Made by a program: the position numbers and the translations under genes
Shown: piece after piece, positions 19,488 through 29,278 of the stretch
Numbering within the stretch: the stretch's first letter is position 1
Layout: each line of letters starts with the position of its first letter
Origin: Thalassotalea euphylliae
GTDB taxonomy: Bacteria > Pseudomonadota > Gammaproteobacteria > Enterobacterales > Alteromonadaceae
Assembly (NCBI RefSeq): GCF_003390395.1
Contig: NZ_QUOV01000001.1
Location: forward strand, 3,968,001 to 4,032,000
Length of the DNA stretch: 64,000 nucleotides
Reading direction: 5' to 3'
Notes under the pieces: generated by a model
Told to the model about the DNA's origin: nothing
What the model saw: only the letters and a program-made list of their open reading frames with translations
Databases searched by the model: none

Positions 19488-20455
19488 GGTGCAATGCTAA
19501 ACAGTATTTCTGTTAACTCCCCGTTGCGATCAACTAATAAAGCCAGATCACTGGTTTCTCGTAATAACTTTAATGCTTGTGCTGACTCGCTTGGAATCGA
19601 TAAATCCAAGCCATTCATTTGCACGGCGACATCGCCAGATTTCAATCCAGAAGCCCGAAAAAATGCAGGATCTTTGCCAGGCATCAAGCGATAGCCTTGT
19701 ATTTTTCCTTGTGCGCGCTTGGGTGATATTTTCAAATAATCACTCAACTTTCCTGGATTTGACGCAATATCCGTTTTTAATGCTTTCATCGCTTTGCTCA
19801 GCTCAGCATTATTACGCTGATCTACCGCTTGCCCGCGCTTGACTGTACTTCGATTAGGGCGACTTTTAGTTGATGACGCGCGGTTTTTATCACGATTAGA
19901 TGAAGCTTTGATGACACTTGGTTTTGGCTGCTTGTTATAGTCAAAACCGTCTAGCATCAAGGTTTCGACGCGACCAGATTGCTTTAATATCACTCGGTCA
20001 GCATACACTTGATGAAGCTGAGCACGTGTATTGATTATCTTATCGCCAACACCATAAGTTTGCTGTTTGCCATTATGCTCAATAATGGCTGCCGCTTTTT
20101 TAGGGTCACTAGCTGCGACCACCCCAGACAGCGTTAAGTTCAATTTAGTTTCAGGTGCATCCTGCACTTCTGGCAATGTTTCAACCACTTGCTCTGTATT
20201 GTACTGGCCAAAAATGTTGAGAGAGATAAAACGTTCAACATTAAATCGCGTTGATGAAGACGAGCTTTGGGAAGACGGTGAGTCTTGAATAGATAATGTT
20301 GGTGTTTGCTCAATGGGCACAAGTTGCCACGTAATCTGCGCCAGCAAATAAGCGATATAAAGAAGAATAATGAGGCTTATCGCTTTTGCGATCTGCACTT
20401 GCGGTAGTTTATTGAAATACTCGCTAAATGACGCCAAGTTGTCAGGCAACTGCAT
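19484..20455 (-). CDS. gspC: Type II secretion system protein C
   Basis: A 323-residue bitopic protein: N-terminal membrane helix (about 22-44), a homology-region domain (LNLTLSGVVAASDPKKAAAII) that binds GspD, a basic linker rich in Arg/Ser/Lys, and a C-terminal PDZ-like domain (GYRLMPGKDPAFFRASGLKSGD split by normal sequence). GspC links the inner-membrane platform to the secretin and influences substrate recognition. It is the promoter-proximal gene of gspC-N; neither gspA/B nor the prepilin peptidase is in the window. Confidence 0.94.
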   Translation of the reverse strand: MQLPDNLASFSEYFNKLPQVQIAKAISLIILLYIAYLLAQITWQLVPIEQTPTLSIQDSPSSQSSSSSTRFNVERFISLNIFGQYNTEQVVETLPEVQDAPETKLNLTLSGVVAASDPKKAAAIIEHNGKQQTYGVGDKIINTRAQLHQVYADRVILKQSGRVETLMLDGFDYNKQPKPSVIKASSNRDKNRASSTKSRPNRSTVKRGQAVDQRNNAELSKAMKALKTDIASNPGKLSDYLKISPKRAQGKIQGYRLMPGKDPAFFRASGLKSGDVAVQMNGLDLSIPSESAQALKLLRETSDLALLVDRNGELTEILFSIAP

Positions 20456-20698
20456 GGTAAAACATATTATTTTAATTCCATATTAGCAGTGATGATACTT
20501 GAGCAAAGGCAAAGCAACAAGAGAGCCTAGGCACTTTTATTGTATATACGAGTAAATATCATTCTTATTACAGTAAAATTCGTACTTATATGTAACCTAG
20601 CGCTGATATTTTGTTATTCAAGCCCTCTACTGCATAGCTAAAAATTAGATTTTGTGGTAAATTTCAGCCAATTTTTTCGGTAAATATTTGTGTCTTTT

Positions 20699-21109
20699 AT
20701 GGCCGCTAAACAGCAAACTTCATCGCAATCTGGTGCAACGCGATTAGACAAATGGTTGTGGGCTGCACGCTTTTATAAAACCCGTGCTATCGCTAAGCAA
20801 ATGATCGACGGTGGTAAAGTTTTTTATAACGGCCAGCGTACCAAATCAGGTAAAGCGGTAGCTATTGGCGATCGCGTTAAAGTTCGCCAAGGGTTCGACG
20901 AAAAAGAAGTCATTATTGTTGAGCTCGCAGATAAGCGCCGCGATGCAACTTTTGCACAAACGCTATATCAAGAAACGGATGCGAGTATCGAAACTCGCGA
21001 GCGCAACACTCTTGCCAGAAAGCAAGGTGCTTACTTTAGCCCAGCAACAGAGACAAAACCGGATAAGAAACAACGCCGACAAATCCGTCAATTCAAAGAA
21101 AGGATATAA
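20699..21109 (+). CDS. hslR: Ribosome-associated heat shock protein 15 HslR
   Basis: A small S4-domain RNA-binding protein (RLDKWLWAARFYKTRAIA...) of about 136 residues with a basic C-terminal tail. Hsp15 binds 50S subunits carrying stalled nascent chains and helps recycle them. A GTG at 20690 is an alternative start three codons earlier; ATG 20699 is preferred by homology of the start, though neither has a strong Shine-Dalgarno. It is followed after 6 bp by hslO. Confidence 0.92.
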   Translation: MAAKQQTSSQSGATRLDKWLWAARFYKTRAIAKQMIDGGKVFYNGQRTKSGKAVAIGDRVKVRQGFDEKEVIIVELADKRRDATFAQTLYQETDASIETRERNTLARKQGAYFSPATETKPDKKQRRQIRQFKERI

Positions 21110-21115
21110 AAGCTC

Positions 21116-21982
21116 ATGCCCAATCAAGATGTGTTAAATCGCTATTTATTTGACGATAAGCATGCGCGCGGTGAATTAGTGCAAATTCACCAAGCTTACC
21201 AAGACATTCTTGCCAATCACCAATACCCTGATGGAGTAAAAACATTACTGGGTGAATTGTTAGCGGCAACGTGTCTATTAACCGCCACCTTAAAGTTTGA
21301 AGGTGAAATTGCTGTGCAGTTACAAGGCAGCAGCGATGCGCCAATCAACTATATGGCAATCAATGGTAACGACCAGCAAGAAATGCGCGGCGTTGCTAAA
21401 CTGCAAGCTGAAACAAATGCGACTTCGTTACAAGAGCTCATTGGCAAAGGCATTATGGTGATCACTATTCGCCCAAATAAAGGCGAACCTTACCAAGGTG
21501 TCGTGCCACTAGAGCAACCAACGCTCGCGGAATGTTTAGCGCACTATTTTGAAACTTCGGATCAAATTCCAACCACAGTATGGTTATTTACTGACTTAGC
21601 TGCGAAAAAAGCGGCTGGGAGCCTAGTGCAATTGCTGCCAGACAGTGAAGATAAAGCTAAGCAGCACGAAGATTACGAACACCTTTGTCATTTAACCAGC
21701 ACGATTAAAGCAGAGGAAATCTTTAATTTACCAGCACAAGAATTACTGCACCGCCTTTACCACGAAGAGCAAGTGCGTATTTTCGAACCACAGCAAGTGA
21801 CTTACCGCTGCTCATGCTCAGAAGAGAAGTGTTTAAACGCTATTACTCAACTAGGCACGAGCGAAATTAAAAGCATTATCGCAGAACAAGGTAGTGTTAG
21901 CATGACTTGTGATTATTGTTTAACCACTTATGCCTTTGATGAGCAGCAACTTTCACCTTACATAAGTGAAGTAAAACACTAG
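21116..21982 (+). CDS. hslO: Redox-regulated chaperonin Hsp33 HslO
   Basis: A 288-residue holdase chaperone activated by oxidative unfolding. The C-terminal redox switch keeps its zinc-binding cysteines: CSC in YRCSCSEEKC and CDYC in MTCDYCLTTY. The N-terminal part (LNRYLFDDKHARGELV) matches Hsp33. It forms an operon with hslR and is closed by a strong intrinsic terminator. Confidence 0.95.
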   Translation: MPNQDVLNRYLFDDKHARGELVQIHQAYQDILANHQYPDGVKTLLGELLAATCLLTATLKFEGEIAVQLQGSSDAPINYMAINGNDQQEMRGVAKLQAETNATSLQELIGKGIMVITIRPNKGEPYQGVVPLEQPTLAECLAHYFETSDQIPTTVWLFTDLAAKKAAGSLVQLLPDSEDKAKQHEDYEHLCHLTSTIKAEEIFNLPAQELLHRLYHEEQVRIFEPQQVTYRCSCSEEKCLNAITQLGTSEIKSIIAEQGSVSMTCDYCLTTYAFDEQQLSPYISEVKH

Positions 21983-22003
21983 TTAATCATTAATTTAAAC
22001 TCA

Positions 22004-22027
22004 GGGCGCTAATAAGCGCCCTTTTTT
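22004..22027 (+). terminator. Intrinsic terminator of hslR-hslO
   Basis: GGGCGC (22004-22009) and GCGCCC (22016-22021) form a 6-bp GC stem with a TAATAA loop, followed by TTTTTT, 22 bp after the hslO stop. Confidence 0.92.
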
Positions 22028-22095
22028 ATTGCTCACGCCTTATATTTACTGCACTTATAGCGAACATAAATTTATATCAATTTACCTTTTTGTCG

Positions 22096-22143
22096 TTTTA
22101 TTACATAAAAAAACTGCTGATTAAGGCACTTAATGTAATAAAA
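22096..22143. promoter_or_regulatory. Widely spaced inverted repeat upstream of pckA
   Basis: TTTTATTACAT (22096-22106) and ATGTAATAAAA (22133-22143) are perfect 11-bp complements separated by 26 bp, about 130-175 bp before the pckA start. This could be a pair of operator half-sites or part of the promoter region; no regulator family is recognised. Confidence 0.4.
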
Positions 22144-22211
22144 GATGAAAACTTTCATTCACAATAATTTTTTCCTTTTTTTTTAGCCGACTATCACCTA
22201 TTATCGATGGC

Positions 22212-22228
22212 CTCAGAGCGACTCTGAG
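22212..22228 (+). promoter_or_regulatory. Hairpin in the probable pckA leader
   Basis: CTCAGAG and CTCTGAG flank a CGA loop (7-bp stem), about 42 bp before the pckA ATG and upstream of the CTGGAG ribosome binding site. It may act in the 5' leader, but no riboswitch class is recognised. Confidence 0.4.
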
Positions 22229-22270
22229 CAACCCCATAACCTAATTGCTTTACACTGGAGAAATAAAGCC

Positions 22271-23881
22271 ATGGCTGCTTTGCAAGACAAGATTGATCTA
22301 TCTCAATACGGTATCACTGATGTTGCGGAGATTGTTTACAATCCTTCTTATGAGTTTTTATTTGAAGAAGAAACAAAAGCAGAGCTCTCAGGTTATGACA
22401 AAGGCGTTGTCACTGAGTCAGGTGCCGTAGCGGTAGATACGGGTATTTTCACTGGCCGCTCACCAAAAGATAAGTACATTGTGCGCGACGATACTACACG
22501 CGATACCGTGTGGTGGGCTGACCAAGGTAAGAATGACAACAAGCCGATGACTACTGAAACGTGGAACTCACTAAAAGGCTTAGTGACCACGCAATTATCT
22601 GGCAAGCGCTTATTTGTTGTGGATACTTTCTGTGGTGCCAACGAAGACACGCGTTTAAAAGTACGTTTCATTACCGAAGTCGCGTGGCAAGCACACTTTG
22701 TGAAAAACATGTTTATCCGCCCAACTGATGAACAACTTGCCGATTACGAGCCAGATTTTGTGGTAATGAATGGCGCTAAAACCACTAACCCTAACTGGCA
22801 AGAACAAGGATTAAATTCAGAAAATTTCGTTGCCTTTAACTTAACTGAGAAAATGCAGTTAATTGGCGGTACTTGGTACGGCGGCGAAATGAAAAAAGGT
22901 ATGTTCTCAATGATGAACTACCTATTACCACTGAAAGGCATTGCCTCAATGCACTGTAGTGCAAACGTCGGCAAAGATGGTGACGTTGCGGTATTCTTCG
23001 GCCTATCAGGTACAGGTAAAACAACACTTTCAACTGATCCTAAGCGCGAACTAATCGGTGACGATGAGCACGGTTGGGATGACAACGGCGTATTTAACTT
23101 TGAAGGTGGTTGCTACGCAAAAACCATTAACCTAAGCAAAGAAAACGAACCAGACATTTACAATGCAATTCGCCGTGACGCATTACTTGAAAACGTAACG
23201 GTAGATGAAAACGGTAAAATTGATTACGACGATAACTCAAAAACTGAGAACACGCGTGTTTCTTATCCAATCCATCACATTGATAACATTGTTAAACCAG
23301 TGTCTCGTGCCGGCCATGCCAAGAAAGTTATTTTCTTAACGGCTGATGCGTTTGGTGTACTACCACCAGTTGCGAAATTAACGCCAGAGCAAACAGAATA
23401 CTACTTCCTGTCTGGTTTCACGGCGAAGTTAGCAGGTACTGAGCGCGGTATTACTGAGCCAACACCAACTTTCTCAAGCTGTTTTGGTGCGGCGTTCTTA
23501 AGCTTACACCCAACGCAATACGCTGACGTTTTGCGCAAGCGTATGGAAGCGGTAGGCGCAGAAGCTTACCTTGTTAACACAGGTTGGAATGGCACAGGTA
23601 AACGTATTTCAATTAAAGATACTCGTGCGATTATTGATGCCATTCTTGACGGCTCAATTGAAGATGCGGAAATGGTTGAGCTACCACTGTTCAACTTAAG
23701 CGTACCAACAGCATTGCACGACTGTGATAGCAACATTTTAGACCCACGCAACACTTATGCTGATGCAGCTGATTGGGAAGCAAAAGCAAAAGACTTAGCG
23801 GGTCGTTTTGTTAACAACTTTGACAAGTTCACTGATACTGAACACGGTCAATCGCTAGTAGCTTCTGGTCCTCAGCTATAG
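22271..23881 (+). CDS. pckA: Phosphoenolpyruvate carboxykinase (ATP)
   Basis: A 536-residue gluconeogenic enzyme that converts oxaloacetate plus ATP to phosphoenolpyruvate, ADP and CO2. Visible motifs are the kinase-1a P-loop GLSGTGKT (244-251), the substrate site GRSPKDKY, the metal site GDDEHGWDD and NTGWNGTGK. Length and motifs fit the ATP-dependent class. The start ATG follows CTGGAG; it is a single gene with its own terminator. Confidence 0.97.
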   Translation: MAALQDKIDLSQYGITDVAEIVYNPSYEFLFEEETKAELSGYDKGVVTESGAVAVDTGIFTGRSPKDKYIVRDDTTRDTVWWADQGKNDNKPMTTETWNSLKGLVTTQLSGKRLFVVDTFCGANEDTRLKVRFITEVAWQAHFVKNMFIRPTDEQLADYEPDFVVMNGAKTTNPNWQEQGLNSENFVAFNLTEKMQLIGGTWYGGEMKKGMFSMMNYLLPLKGIASMHCSANVGKDGDVAVFFGLSGTGKTTLSTDPKRELIGDDEHGWDDNGVFNFEGGCYAKTINLSKENEPDIYNAIRRDALLENVTVDENGKIDYDDNSKTENTRVSYPIHHIDNIVKPVSRAGHAKKVIFLTADAFGVLPPVAKLTPEQTEYYFLSGFTAKLAGTERGITEPTPTFSSCFGAAFLSLHPTQYADVLRKRMEAVGAEAYLVNTGWNGTGKRISIKDTRAIIDAILDGSIEDAEMVELPLFNLSVPTALHDCDSNILDPRNTYADAADWEAKAKDLAGRFVNNFDKFTDTEHGQSLVASGPQL

Positions 23882-23920
23882 CCAGTACCTTATTGCAAAA
23901 ACCACATAGCAAGAAACAGA

Positions 23921-23948
23921 AAGGCCGCTAACATTAGCGGCCTTTTTT
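23921..23948 (+). terminator. Intrinsic terminator of pckA
   Basis: AAGGCCGCTAA (23921-23931) pairs with TTAGCGGCCTT (23934-23944), followed by a T-run, 40 bp after the pckA stop. Confidence 0.92.
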
Positions 23949-24092
23949 ATTGTTGAGCAACTGAGCATTTTGAACTTTCACCTTTAGCATCATTCGCCTG
24001 CTAGATAGAAAACTGCAACAGGCAAGTCGCAAATCGAAAACTGTAAATTACAGCCAGATACTTTAAGTAACCTCAGGTTTGGATAAGAAATA

Positions 24093-24236
24093 GTGAATAA
24101 CAAATTAATTCAGATAGTTATGCTCATCATTATCTTCTGGCGAGAAATTTTTGCTGATATCAAGGCAAATTTGCACGTCAATAGCTGGCCTATTGCAAGT
24201 AAATTTAACGCAGGTAGCAGTAGAAATAGCCGCTAG
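24093..24236 (+). CDS. Possible 47-residue membrane peptide
   Basis: An open frame with GTG start encodes a 47-residue peptide with a hydrophobic stretch (LIQIVMLIIIFW) and a basic, polar tail. There is only a weak GGA upstream. It lies in the 471-bp gap between pckA and the next gene. No family is recognised; it could be a chance frame. Confidence 0.25.
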   Translation: MNNKLIQIVMLIIIFWREIFADIKANLHVNSWPIASKFNAGSSRNSR

Positions 24237-24352
24237 AAGCACATTAGTTATCCAGAGCTGAGGTTAAGTAAATACACCTCTTACCTGTTTGCCATTATCG
24301 CGAATTATCGACTAAGGTTTATTTGTTCACAGCATAATTTAAAGGAGTAAAT

Positions 24353-24742
24353 ATGCTCTACATATTGCTAATAAAGTTCACCTTATTTCTTTTACTTTGT
24401 GCATGGCTAACCAAACGAAATAATGTCGCGGTAAAAACTTGGAGCGACGAGCAACTTATCAGTGGCTTACCCCATTACCTAAAATTGAAAAAACAAACCC
24501 GTCCGCATCGCTTAACCACGCGCTTTTTAGATGTCGATAAGCGTATTAGCCAGATAAAATCAGAAACAGCTCAGCGATTTTCGCCAACATCAATCAAGAT
24601 GTCGCAACTCAATTTAGCAAGCCGAAAAGCACTAGTCCGCCGTTTGTTGAATAAGCGCCAACAGGCCAAGCTCAATGGCAATTCGTTTGCGCATAAGTTG
24701 CTTGAGCAGCAAATTGAAAAGGTAGTTTTTCGTCATAGCTAG
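24353..24742 (+). CDS. Hypothetical small membrane-anchored basic protein
   Basis: A 129-residue protein not recognised as a known family. It has one N-terminal hydrophobic segment (residues 1-18) and a strongly basic remainder with many Lys/Arg/Gln, predicted largely helical (for example LASRKALVRRLLNKRQQAK). A good AAGGAG precedes the ATG, which supports a real gene. It sits alone between pckA and the convergent envZ, with 82 bp to the envZ stop. Anchoring with a basic cytoplasmic tail is inferred from charge distribution. Confidence 0.65.
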   Translation: MLYILLIKFTLFLLLCAWLTKRNNVAVKTWSDEQLISGLPHYLKLKKQTRPHRLTTRFLDVDKRISQIKSETAQRFSPTSIKMSQLNLASRKALVRRLLNKRQQAKLNGNSFAHKLLEQQIEKVVFRHS

Positions 24743-24824
24743 CCGCTAAAGCATCAGAGTTCTTAAATCCTAATTCCTACATAATGGCTGCGCTATTGGG
24801 CTATTTCGCGGTCAGATTCCTTTT

Positions 24825-26126
24825 CTATTTTGATTTATGACTAAGAGGGAGCAAGAGTTTCGCCTGTAAGCCACCGGTATCGCGATTAATTAACTGCACC
24901 TTGCCGCCATGAGTATCAACAATCCGTTTAATAATCGCTAAACCAAGACCACTGCCTTCGGTACCGCGTGCTTTGTCGCCTTGAGTAAATGGCTGAAATA
25001 AGCGCTCCATATCAGCCTCAGGAATACCAGCCCCTTCATCACAGACACTGATATGGGCGTAATGCTTGCCTTCAACGCCTGTGCACACTTGAATATTGCC
25101 GTGAGTATAGCGAATCGCATTTTGAATTAAATTGGCCACCGCCCGTTTTATTGCAACATAACGAAGTGGTAGTTGCGGCACTTCACCTGCCATAAAGGTT
25201 ACTTGTCGATCACTAGGTGTTTCAGCATGAACCACGTCATCCACTAAAACATTCAGATCGGTGAGTTCCGCTTTATCTTTGCTATCGTGACGAATGTAAT
25301 CAATGAATTGATCGATAATGGCGTTCATATCATCAATATCGCCTTCGATGCCGTCTTTTAGATAGTCGTCCTGCTCCGACATCATTTCCGCACTCAAACG
25401 AATACGTGTTAGCGGTGTGCGTAAGTCGTGTGAAATCCCCGCCATCAGTAAGTTACGATCGTCTTCTAACTGCTTTATCCCCTTCGACATATGGTTAAAT
25501 GCCTGAGTCACCGCCATTATTTCAGTGGTACCTTCTTCTTCCAAAGGCTCAGGAAAATCACCTCGGCCGACGTCTTCAGCGGCGTGTTGCAGCGCACGCA
25601 GTGGTCTATTCAAGTTACGTACAAACAACCAACCAGCAGCAACCGATAACACCCCTAAAATGACAAGGAAAAAGAATAAAGGCACAAAATTAGATTGCTC
25701 TAAACCAGTAAAGGGAATTTTTACCCATAAACTGGGGGCTTGTGGGGGGCGAATCCAAAATAAATATTCATCGCCTTGTGTGATACGAACTTCTGCAGGG
25801 CCATCAAGTAATTCTGACATTTGCGCGGAACGAAATTCTAAGTACACCGCATCAGCAAGACCAAGGCGCATCGCATCTTTTTCTCGATACACACCGATGC
25901 CAGTCTCTCGCTGAAAGGCCTCTGCCATGGCCGGGCTGAGCTCAGAGTCTTTAATATCAATAAATACCACGCGAATTTGCTTGGCAAGTAATTCATTCAC
26001 TTGTTGAAAATTGGGTTGAATAATGTAGAGCGTTATCGATACATACGACACCACTTGGTTAATCAACAACAAAAAGCCAATAAGTAAAACCGTTTGCCCA
26101 AAAGCACTGCGCGGCAATATTTTCAT
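24825..26126 (-). CDS. envZ: Osmolarity sensor histidine kinase EnvZ
   Basis: A 433-residue inner-membrane histidine kinase: two membrane helices (about 12-34 and 150-170) around a periplasmic domain, a HAMP linker, an H-box [16 protein letters not shown] with phospho-acceptor His233, and an ATP-binding domain with N-, G1- (DEGAGIP) and G2-box (GSGLGLAI) motifs. Together with OmpR it is expected to respond to osmolarity and control porins. The gene lies 56 bp downstream of ompR in the usual ompR-envZ order. Confidence 0.93.
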   Translation of the reverse strand: MKILPRSAFGQTVLLIGFLLLINQVVSYVSITLYIIQPNFQQVNELLAKQIRVVFIDIKDSELSPAMAEAFQRETGIGVYREKDAMRLGLADAVYLEFRSAQMSELLDGPAEVRITQGDEYLFWIRPPQAPSLWVKIPFTGLEQSNFVPLFFFLVILGVLSVAAGWLFVRNLNRPLRALQHAAEDVGRGDFPEPLEEEGTTEIMAVTQAFNHMSKGIKQLEDDRNLLMAGISHDLRTPLTRIRLSAEMMSEQDDYLKDGIEGDIDDMNAIIDQFIDYIRHDSKDKAELTDLNVLVDDVVHAETPSDRQVTFMAGEVPQLPLRYVAIKRAVANLIQNAIRYTHGNIQVCTGVEGKHYAHISVCDEGAGIPEADMERLFQPFTQGDKARGTEGSGLGLAIIKRIVDTHGGKVQLINRDTGGLQAKLLLPLSHKSK

Positions 26127-26182
26127 ATAGAGAGTATCAACTAGTTGTTAAAGCAAGGCGAAAACTGGAGTGCAAAAGAAGC

Positions 26183-26908
26183 CTAAGCAGCTTCTTGTCC
26201 GTCTGGCACGAATACGTAGCCTAAGCCCCAAACCGTTTGTATATAGCGAGGTTTGGCTGGATCTTCCTCTAACATGCGACGCAGGCGACTCACTTGCACA
26301 TCAATACTACGCTCTAACGCTGAATAGTCTCGACCCCGTGCCAAATTCATTAATTTATCACGAGAAAGCGGCTCTCGCGGATGGGTAACTAGCGCTTTTA
26401 ATACCGCAAATTCACCACTGGTCAGCGGCATATTAATGTCGCCTTTGACCATTTCTCGCGTTGCCAGATTTAACGTATATTCACCGAACGAAATGACATT
26501 TTCTTCCAATGAAGGAGCACCTGGCGCTTCTTGAATTTTTCGACGTAAAACCGCTTTAATACGTGCTAACAATTCGCGAGGGTTAAACGGCTTTGGCATA
26601 TAATCGTCTGCCCCCAGCTCTAATCCTATAATGCGATCAACTTCGTCGCCTTTTGCCGTTAGCATCACAATTGGGATGTTATTCCCATTTTGGCGTAAAC
26701 GACGACAGATAGATAATCCATCTTCACCTGGCAGCATTAAATCCAACACTAGTAAATGGAAATTCTCACGCTCAAGCAGGCGATCCATTTGCTCAGAGTT
26801 TGCGGCTGAACGCACTACAAACCCTTGTTCAACCAAATAGCGTTCTAGCAGCGCGCGTAAACGCATATCGTCATCAACTACCAGTATTTTTTGAGTTTCC
26901 TGTCCCAT
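26183..26908 (-). CDS. ompR: Response regulator OmpR
   Basis: A 241-residue OmpR-family regulator: receiver domain with acidic pocket D12-D13 and phospho-acceptor Asp56 (LVLDLMLPGEDG), and a C-terminal winged helix with the recognition-loop pattern (RSIDVQVSRLRRMLEEDP, YIQTVWGLGYVF). It is first in the operon with envZ. A perfect 35-bp palindrome lies 88 bp upstream of its start codon. Confidence 0.96.
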   Translation of the reverse strand: MGQETQKILVVDDDMRLRALLERYLVEQGFVVRSAANSEQMDRLLERENFHLLVLDLMLPGEDGLSICRRLRQNGNNIPIVMLTAKGDEVDRIIGLELGADDYMPKPFNPRELLARIKAVLRRKIQEAPGAPSLEENVISFGEYTLNLATREMVKGDINMPLTSGEFAVLKALVTHPREPLSRDKLMNLARGRDYSALERSIDVQVSRLRRMLEEDPAKPRYIQTVWGLGYVFVPDGQEAA

Positions 26909-26996
26909 AGTTTTGGCCTCAATAGCTGTCGTAATAACTTCACTATAAGTGATAAATTTTGCGAATAAAAACCAAGAATGTTACAAAGTATTAAGC

Positions 26997-27031
26997 TTTG
27001 GATATATGTAAACTATTTACATATATCCAAA
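26997..27031. promoter_or_regulatory. Perfect 16-bp inverted repeat with 3-bp centre, upstream of ompR
   Basis: TTTGGATATATGTAAA (26997-27012), CTA, then its exact complement TTTACATATATCCAAA (27016-27031). Neither side is followed by a T-run, so it is not a typical terminator. Position upstream of ompR suggests an operator or a cruciform-forming element; the binding factor is unknown. Confidence 0.6.
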
Positions 27032-27161
27032 TGGAATCAATGCGAAACATTTTATATGCCAGAAAACTATATTGAGTTATCAGAGAAGCTAGACCAAAAG
27101 ATGCCTTCAACACTCAACTGAAAACTAGCTAATTAAACCTTGTAAAACCAGATGCTCTGAA

Positions 27162-27199
27162 CTTATTGCAGTGACTCGAATCGAGACTCCTGCAATAAG
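27162..27199 (-). other. Nested inverted repeat downstream of the S9 peptidase gene
   Basis: CTTATTGCAG (27162-27171) and CTGCAATAAG (27190-27199) are perfect 10-bp complements, enclosing the smaller dyad CTCGA-A-TCGAG (27175-27185). It begins 15 bp after the peptidase stop on the minus strand. There is no T-run, so it is at most a Rho-type or 3'-end stabilising hairpin. Confidence 0.5.
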
Positions 27200-27213
27200 C
27201 TTAACGAAGTGAG

Positions 27214-29127
27214 TTAGATATGTTGTTGAATAAAGGCAAGGGACTCCTTCAGAAAAATCGTCCTTGATTCACTATTTGACAGCCAGTGGTCTTCACCTTC
27301 TAACTTAATAAAGCGACTCTCTTTGTCACCCATTTTATCGAGCTTTTTGTACATCTTTTCGGACTGAAAGGCAGGGACTACCGTATCGTTAACTCCATGG
27401 ATAAACAAAATGGGGAGTGTCTTTGAAGATACTTGATGATAAGGGGAGTAGGTGTGTAATTTTTCATATTCTCCAGCTCCAATACCAATGAATTTCTTCC
27501 AATATTTAGGTGAAGATTTTTGCTCTTTTTCATGGTAGTAAATATCACTTAAGTTACTGATACCAGCAAAAGAAACTGCGCACTTATACAAATCATAGCG
27601 CATTGTTGCACTATACAGCGCAACATAACCACCATAACTCGCACCGACAACGCAAATGCGGTCTTTATCAACAATAGATTGATCGATTAACTGCTGTACT
27701 CCCTCGTCAACATCCGTTTGCATTTTCTTGCCCCATTCACCATAGGCTAATTTCACAAACTTTTTACCGTAGCCACTGGAGCCTCTAAAATTTGGCTGGT
27801 ACACAGCAAAACCTTGTTGCGCGAAAAACTGTCGCATCCAGTCAAACGCCATTGAGTCTCGACTTTCTGGCCCACCATGGGGCAACACGATTAATGGCAA
27901 TTTACCACTAGCTTTATTCGGCTTAGTTAAATAACCATGAACTTTAACCTTATCGGAAGTAGTGAACGCAAACGGCTCAACTTTAGCAAGTTGCGACTTA
28001 TCTTTAATCGAATACCCTTGTCCAACCAATGAGAGTGAAACGCTCTGGGTATCGTATAAATAATATTCATTAGGATTTTCAGGCCCAGAGACTCGAGCAA
28101 TAAAGCGCTGTTTACTAGCATCATAGGAGGTTAATTCAACTTCTGCTCCAGTGAATGTAGCCGACAGGTCAAGTTGCACTTGAGCTAACGTTTGGTCGAA
28201 ATATTCAAACTCTTTAACATGATTGACGTGACTAATTCCTACCATTCGATTTGTATTATAATCAAACAGAATATTACTAACATCTAACCCTTCATAACCA
28301 ACCAGTGTCGATTCACCGCTAATGAATCCGCTTTCAACTTTAGCTTTCATTAACTCAAGCAAGGTACTCTTATTTCGCTGCAAATAATAAACATACTTCC
28401 CACTTTTGCTGGCTGCATATATTATTTTTTTGAAATGCTTCTCTTCTTCACCATCTTTGTATTTGAGCACTTCAAAATCAGCTTCAGGATTCGCTCGATA
28501 CATGTTGAGCCAACCATCTTTTTTGCCGATGTAGTGTTGGTAGCCCAAAATATTGCCATTCTTATCGCCTAGCCAATCTTCCGCATTTTTCTTTGAAAAA
28601 TACTCTTCTCGACTGCCGTCAGATAATTTTACTTTGTAAACGGTGCGTTTATCACCGTGATAATTTGACAGTAAAATGAAGTCAGGCTCTTGAGGTAATT
28701 TACTAATCAGCTCAGGCGCACCAATGTTGAAACGGAACTGCATACTCTTGAAGGCGAAGTCCATTTTGTTGGTCATGGTATTGAGTATACCTACACGATG
28801 TAATGTAAATTTTTCATGGTCGGCATCCGAGTAATGAGGAATTGTCATATTTACGAGTAAATGGTGATTACTCACCCATGTAAAACTGCGGATTTGAGCC
28901 TTTTCTACACCAAAAAAAGAAGGTTTTCCCTTCACCAAAGACTGGCTAACAACTCCATAGCGCCCGTCTACATCTCGAAGATATGCAATGCTTTTACCGT
29001 CAGGGGAGATTTGTAATGCTTCAATCAGTGGCAGCTTACCAAGCGCCTCAATTGCTGATGCTTGAGCATAAGATTGCAACGAAAAGAAAATAACCAGATA
29101 CACAACAACAGTGCGTAAAAACACCAT
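27214..29127 (-). CDS. Exported S9 family prolyl oligopeptidase-type peptidase
   Basis: A 637-residue exported serine peptidase. A signal peptide (VVVYLVIFFSLQSYAQA) precedes an N-terminal beta-propeller (SPDGKSIAYLRD repeats) and a C-terminal alpha/beta-hydrolase domain. The catalytic triad can be placed: Ser497 in GASYGGY, Asp581 in HGVNDTVVP and His614 in EGEDHWLS. Members cleave short peptides, often after proline or as dipeptidyl/acylaminoacyl peptidases; specificity is not clear. It is transcribed alone. Confidence 0.9.
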   Translation of the reverse strand: MVFLRTVVVYLVIFFSLQSYAQASAIEALGKLPLIEALQISPDGKSIAYLRDVDGRYGVVSQSLVKGKPSFFGVEKAQIRSFTWVSNHHLLVNMTIPHYSDADHEKFTLHRVGILNTMTNKMDFAFKSMQFRFNIGAPELISKLPQEPDFILLSNYHGDKRTVYKVKLSDGSREEYFSKKNAEDWLGDKNGNILGYQHYIGKKDGWLNMYRANPEADFEVLKYKDGEEEKHFKKIIYAASKSGKYVYYLQRNKSTLLELMKAKVESGFISGESTLVGYEGLDVSNILFDYNTNRMVGISHVNHVKEFEYFDQTLAQVQLDLSATFTGAEVELTSYDASKQRFIARVSGPENPNEYYLYDTQSVSLSLVGQGYSIKDKSQLAKVEPFAFTTSDKVKVHGYLTKPNKASGKLPLIVLPHGGPESRDSMAFDWMRQFFAQQGFAVYQPNFRGSSGYGKKFVKLAYGEWGKKMQTDVDEGVQQLIDQSIVDKDRICVVGASYGGYVALYSATMRYDLYKCAVSFAGISNLSDIYYHEKEQKSSPKYWKKFIGIGAGEYEKLHTYSPYHQVSSKTLPILFIHGVNDTVVPAFQSEKMYKKLDKMGDKESRFIKLEGEDHWLSNSESRTIFLKESLAFIQQHI

Positions 29128-29278
29128 AATAAAAGTCCTTTTTGGATGTTACACGACCCTATTTATGCCTTTCGTTTAGAAATAATGTTGTTATTAAACA
29201 AATAACTAAGAAAATACATATGGGTAGAAAATTGCCTTATAAATTAGCTATTAACTAATGTCGTATCAATAGCTAACA

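Noticed and set aside
27006-27022. TyrR box in the palindrome upstream of ompR
   Set aside because: The TGTAAA and TTTACA halves are separated by 3 bp instead of 6.
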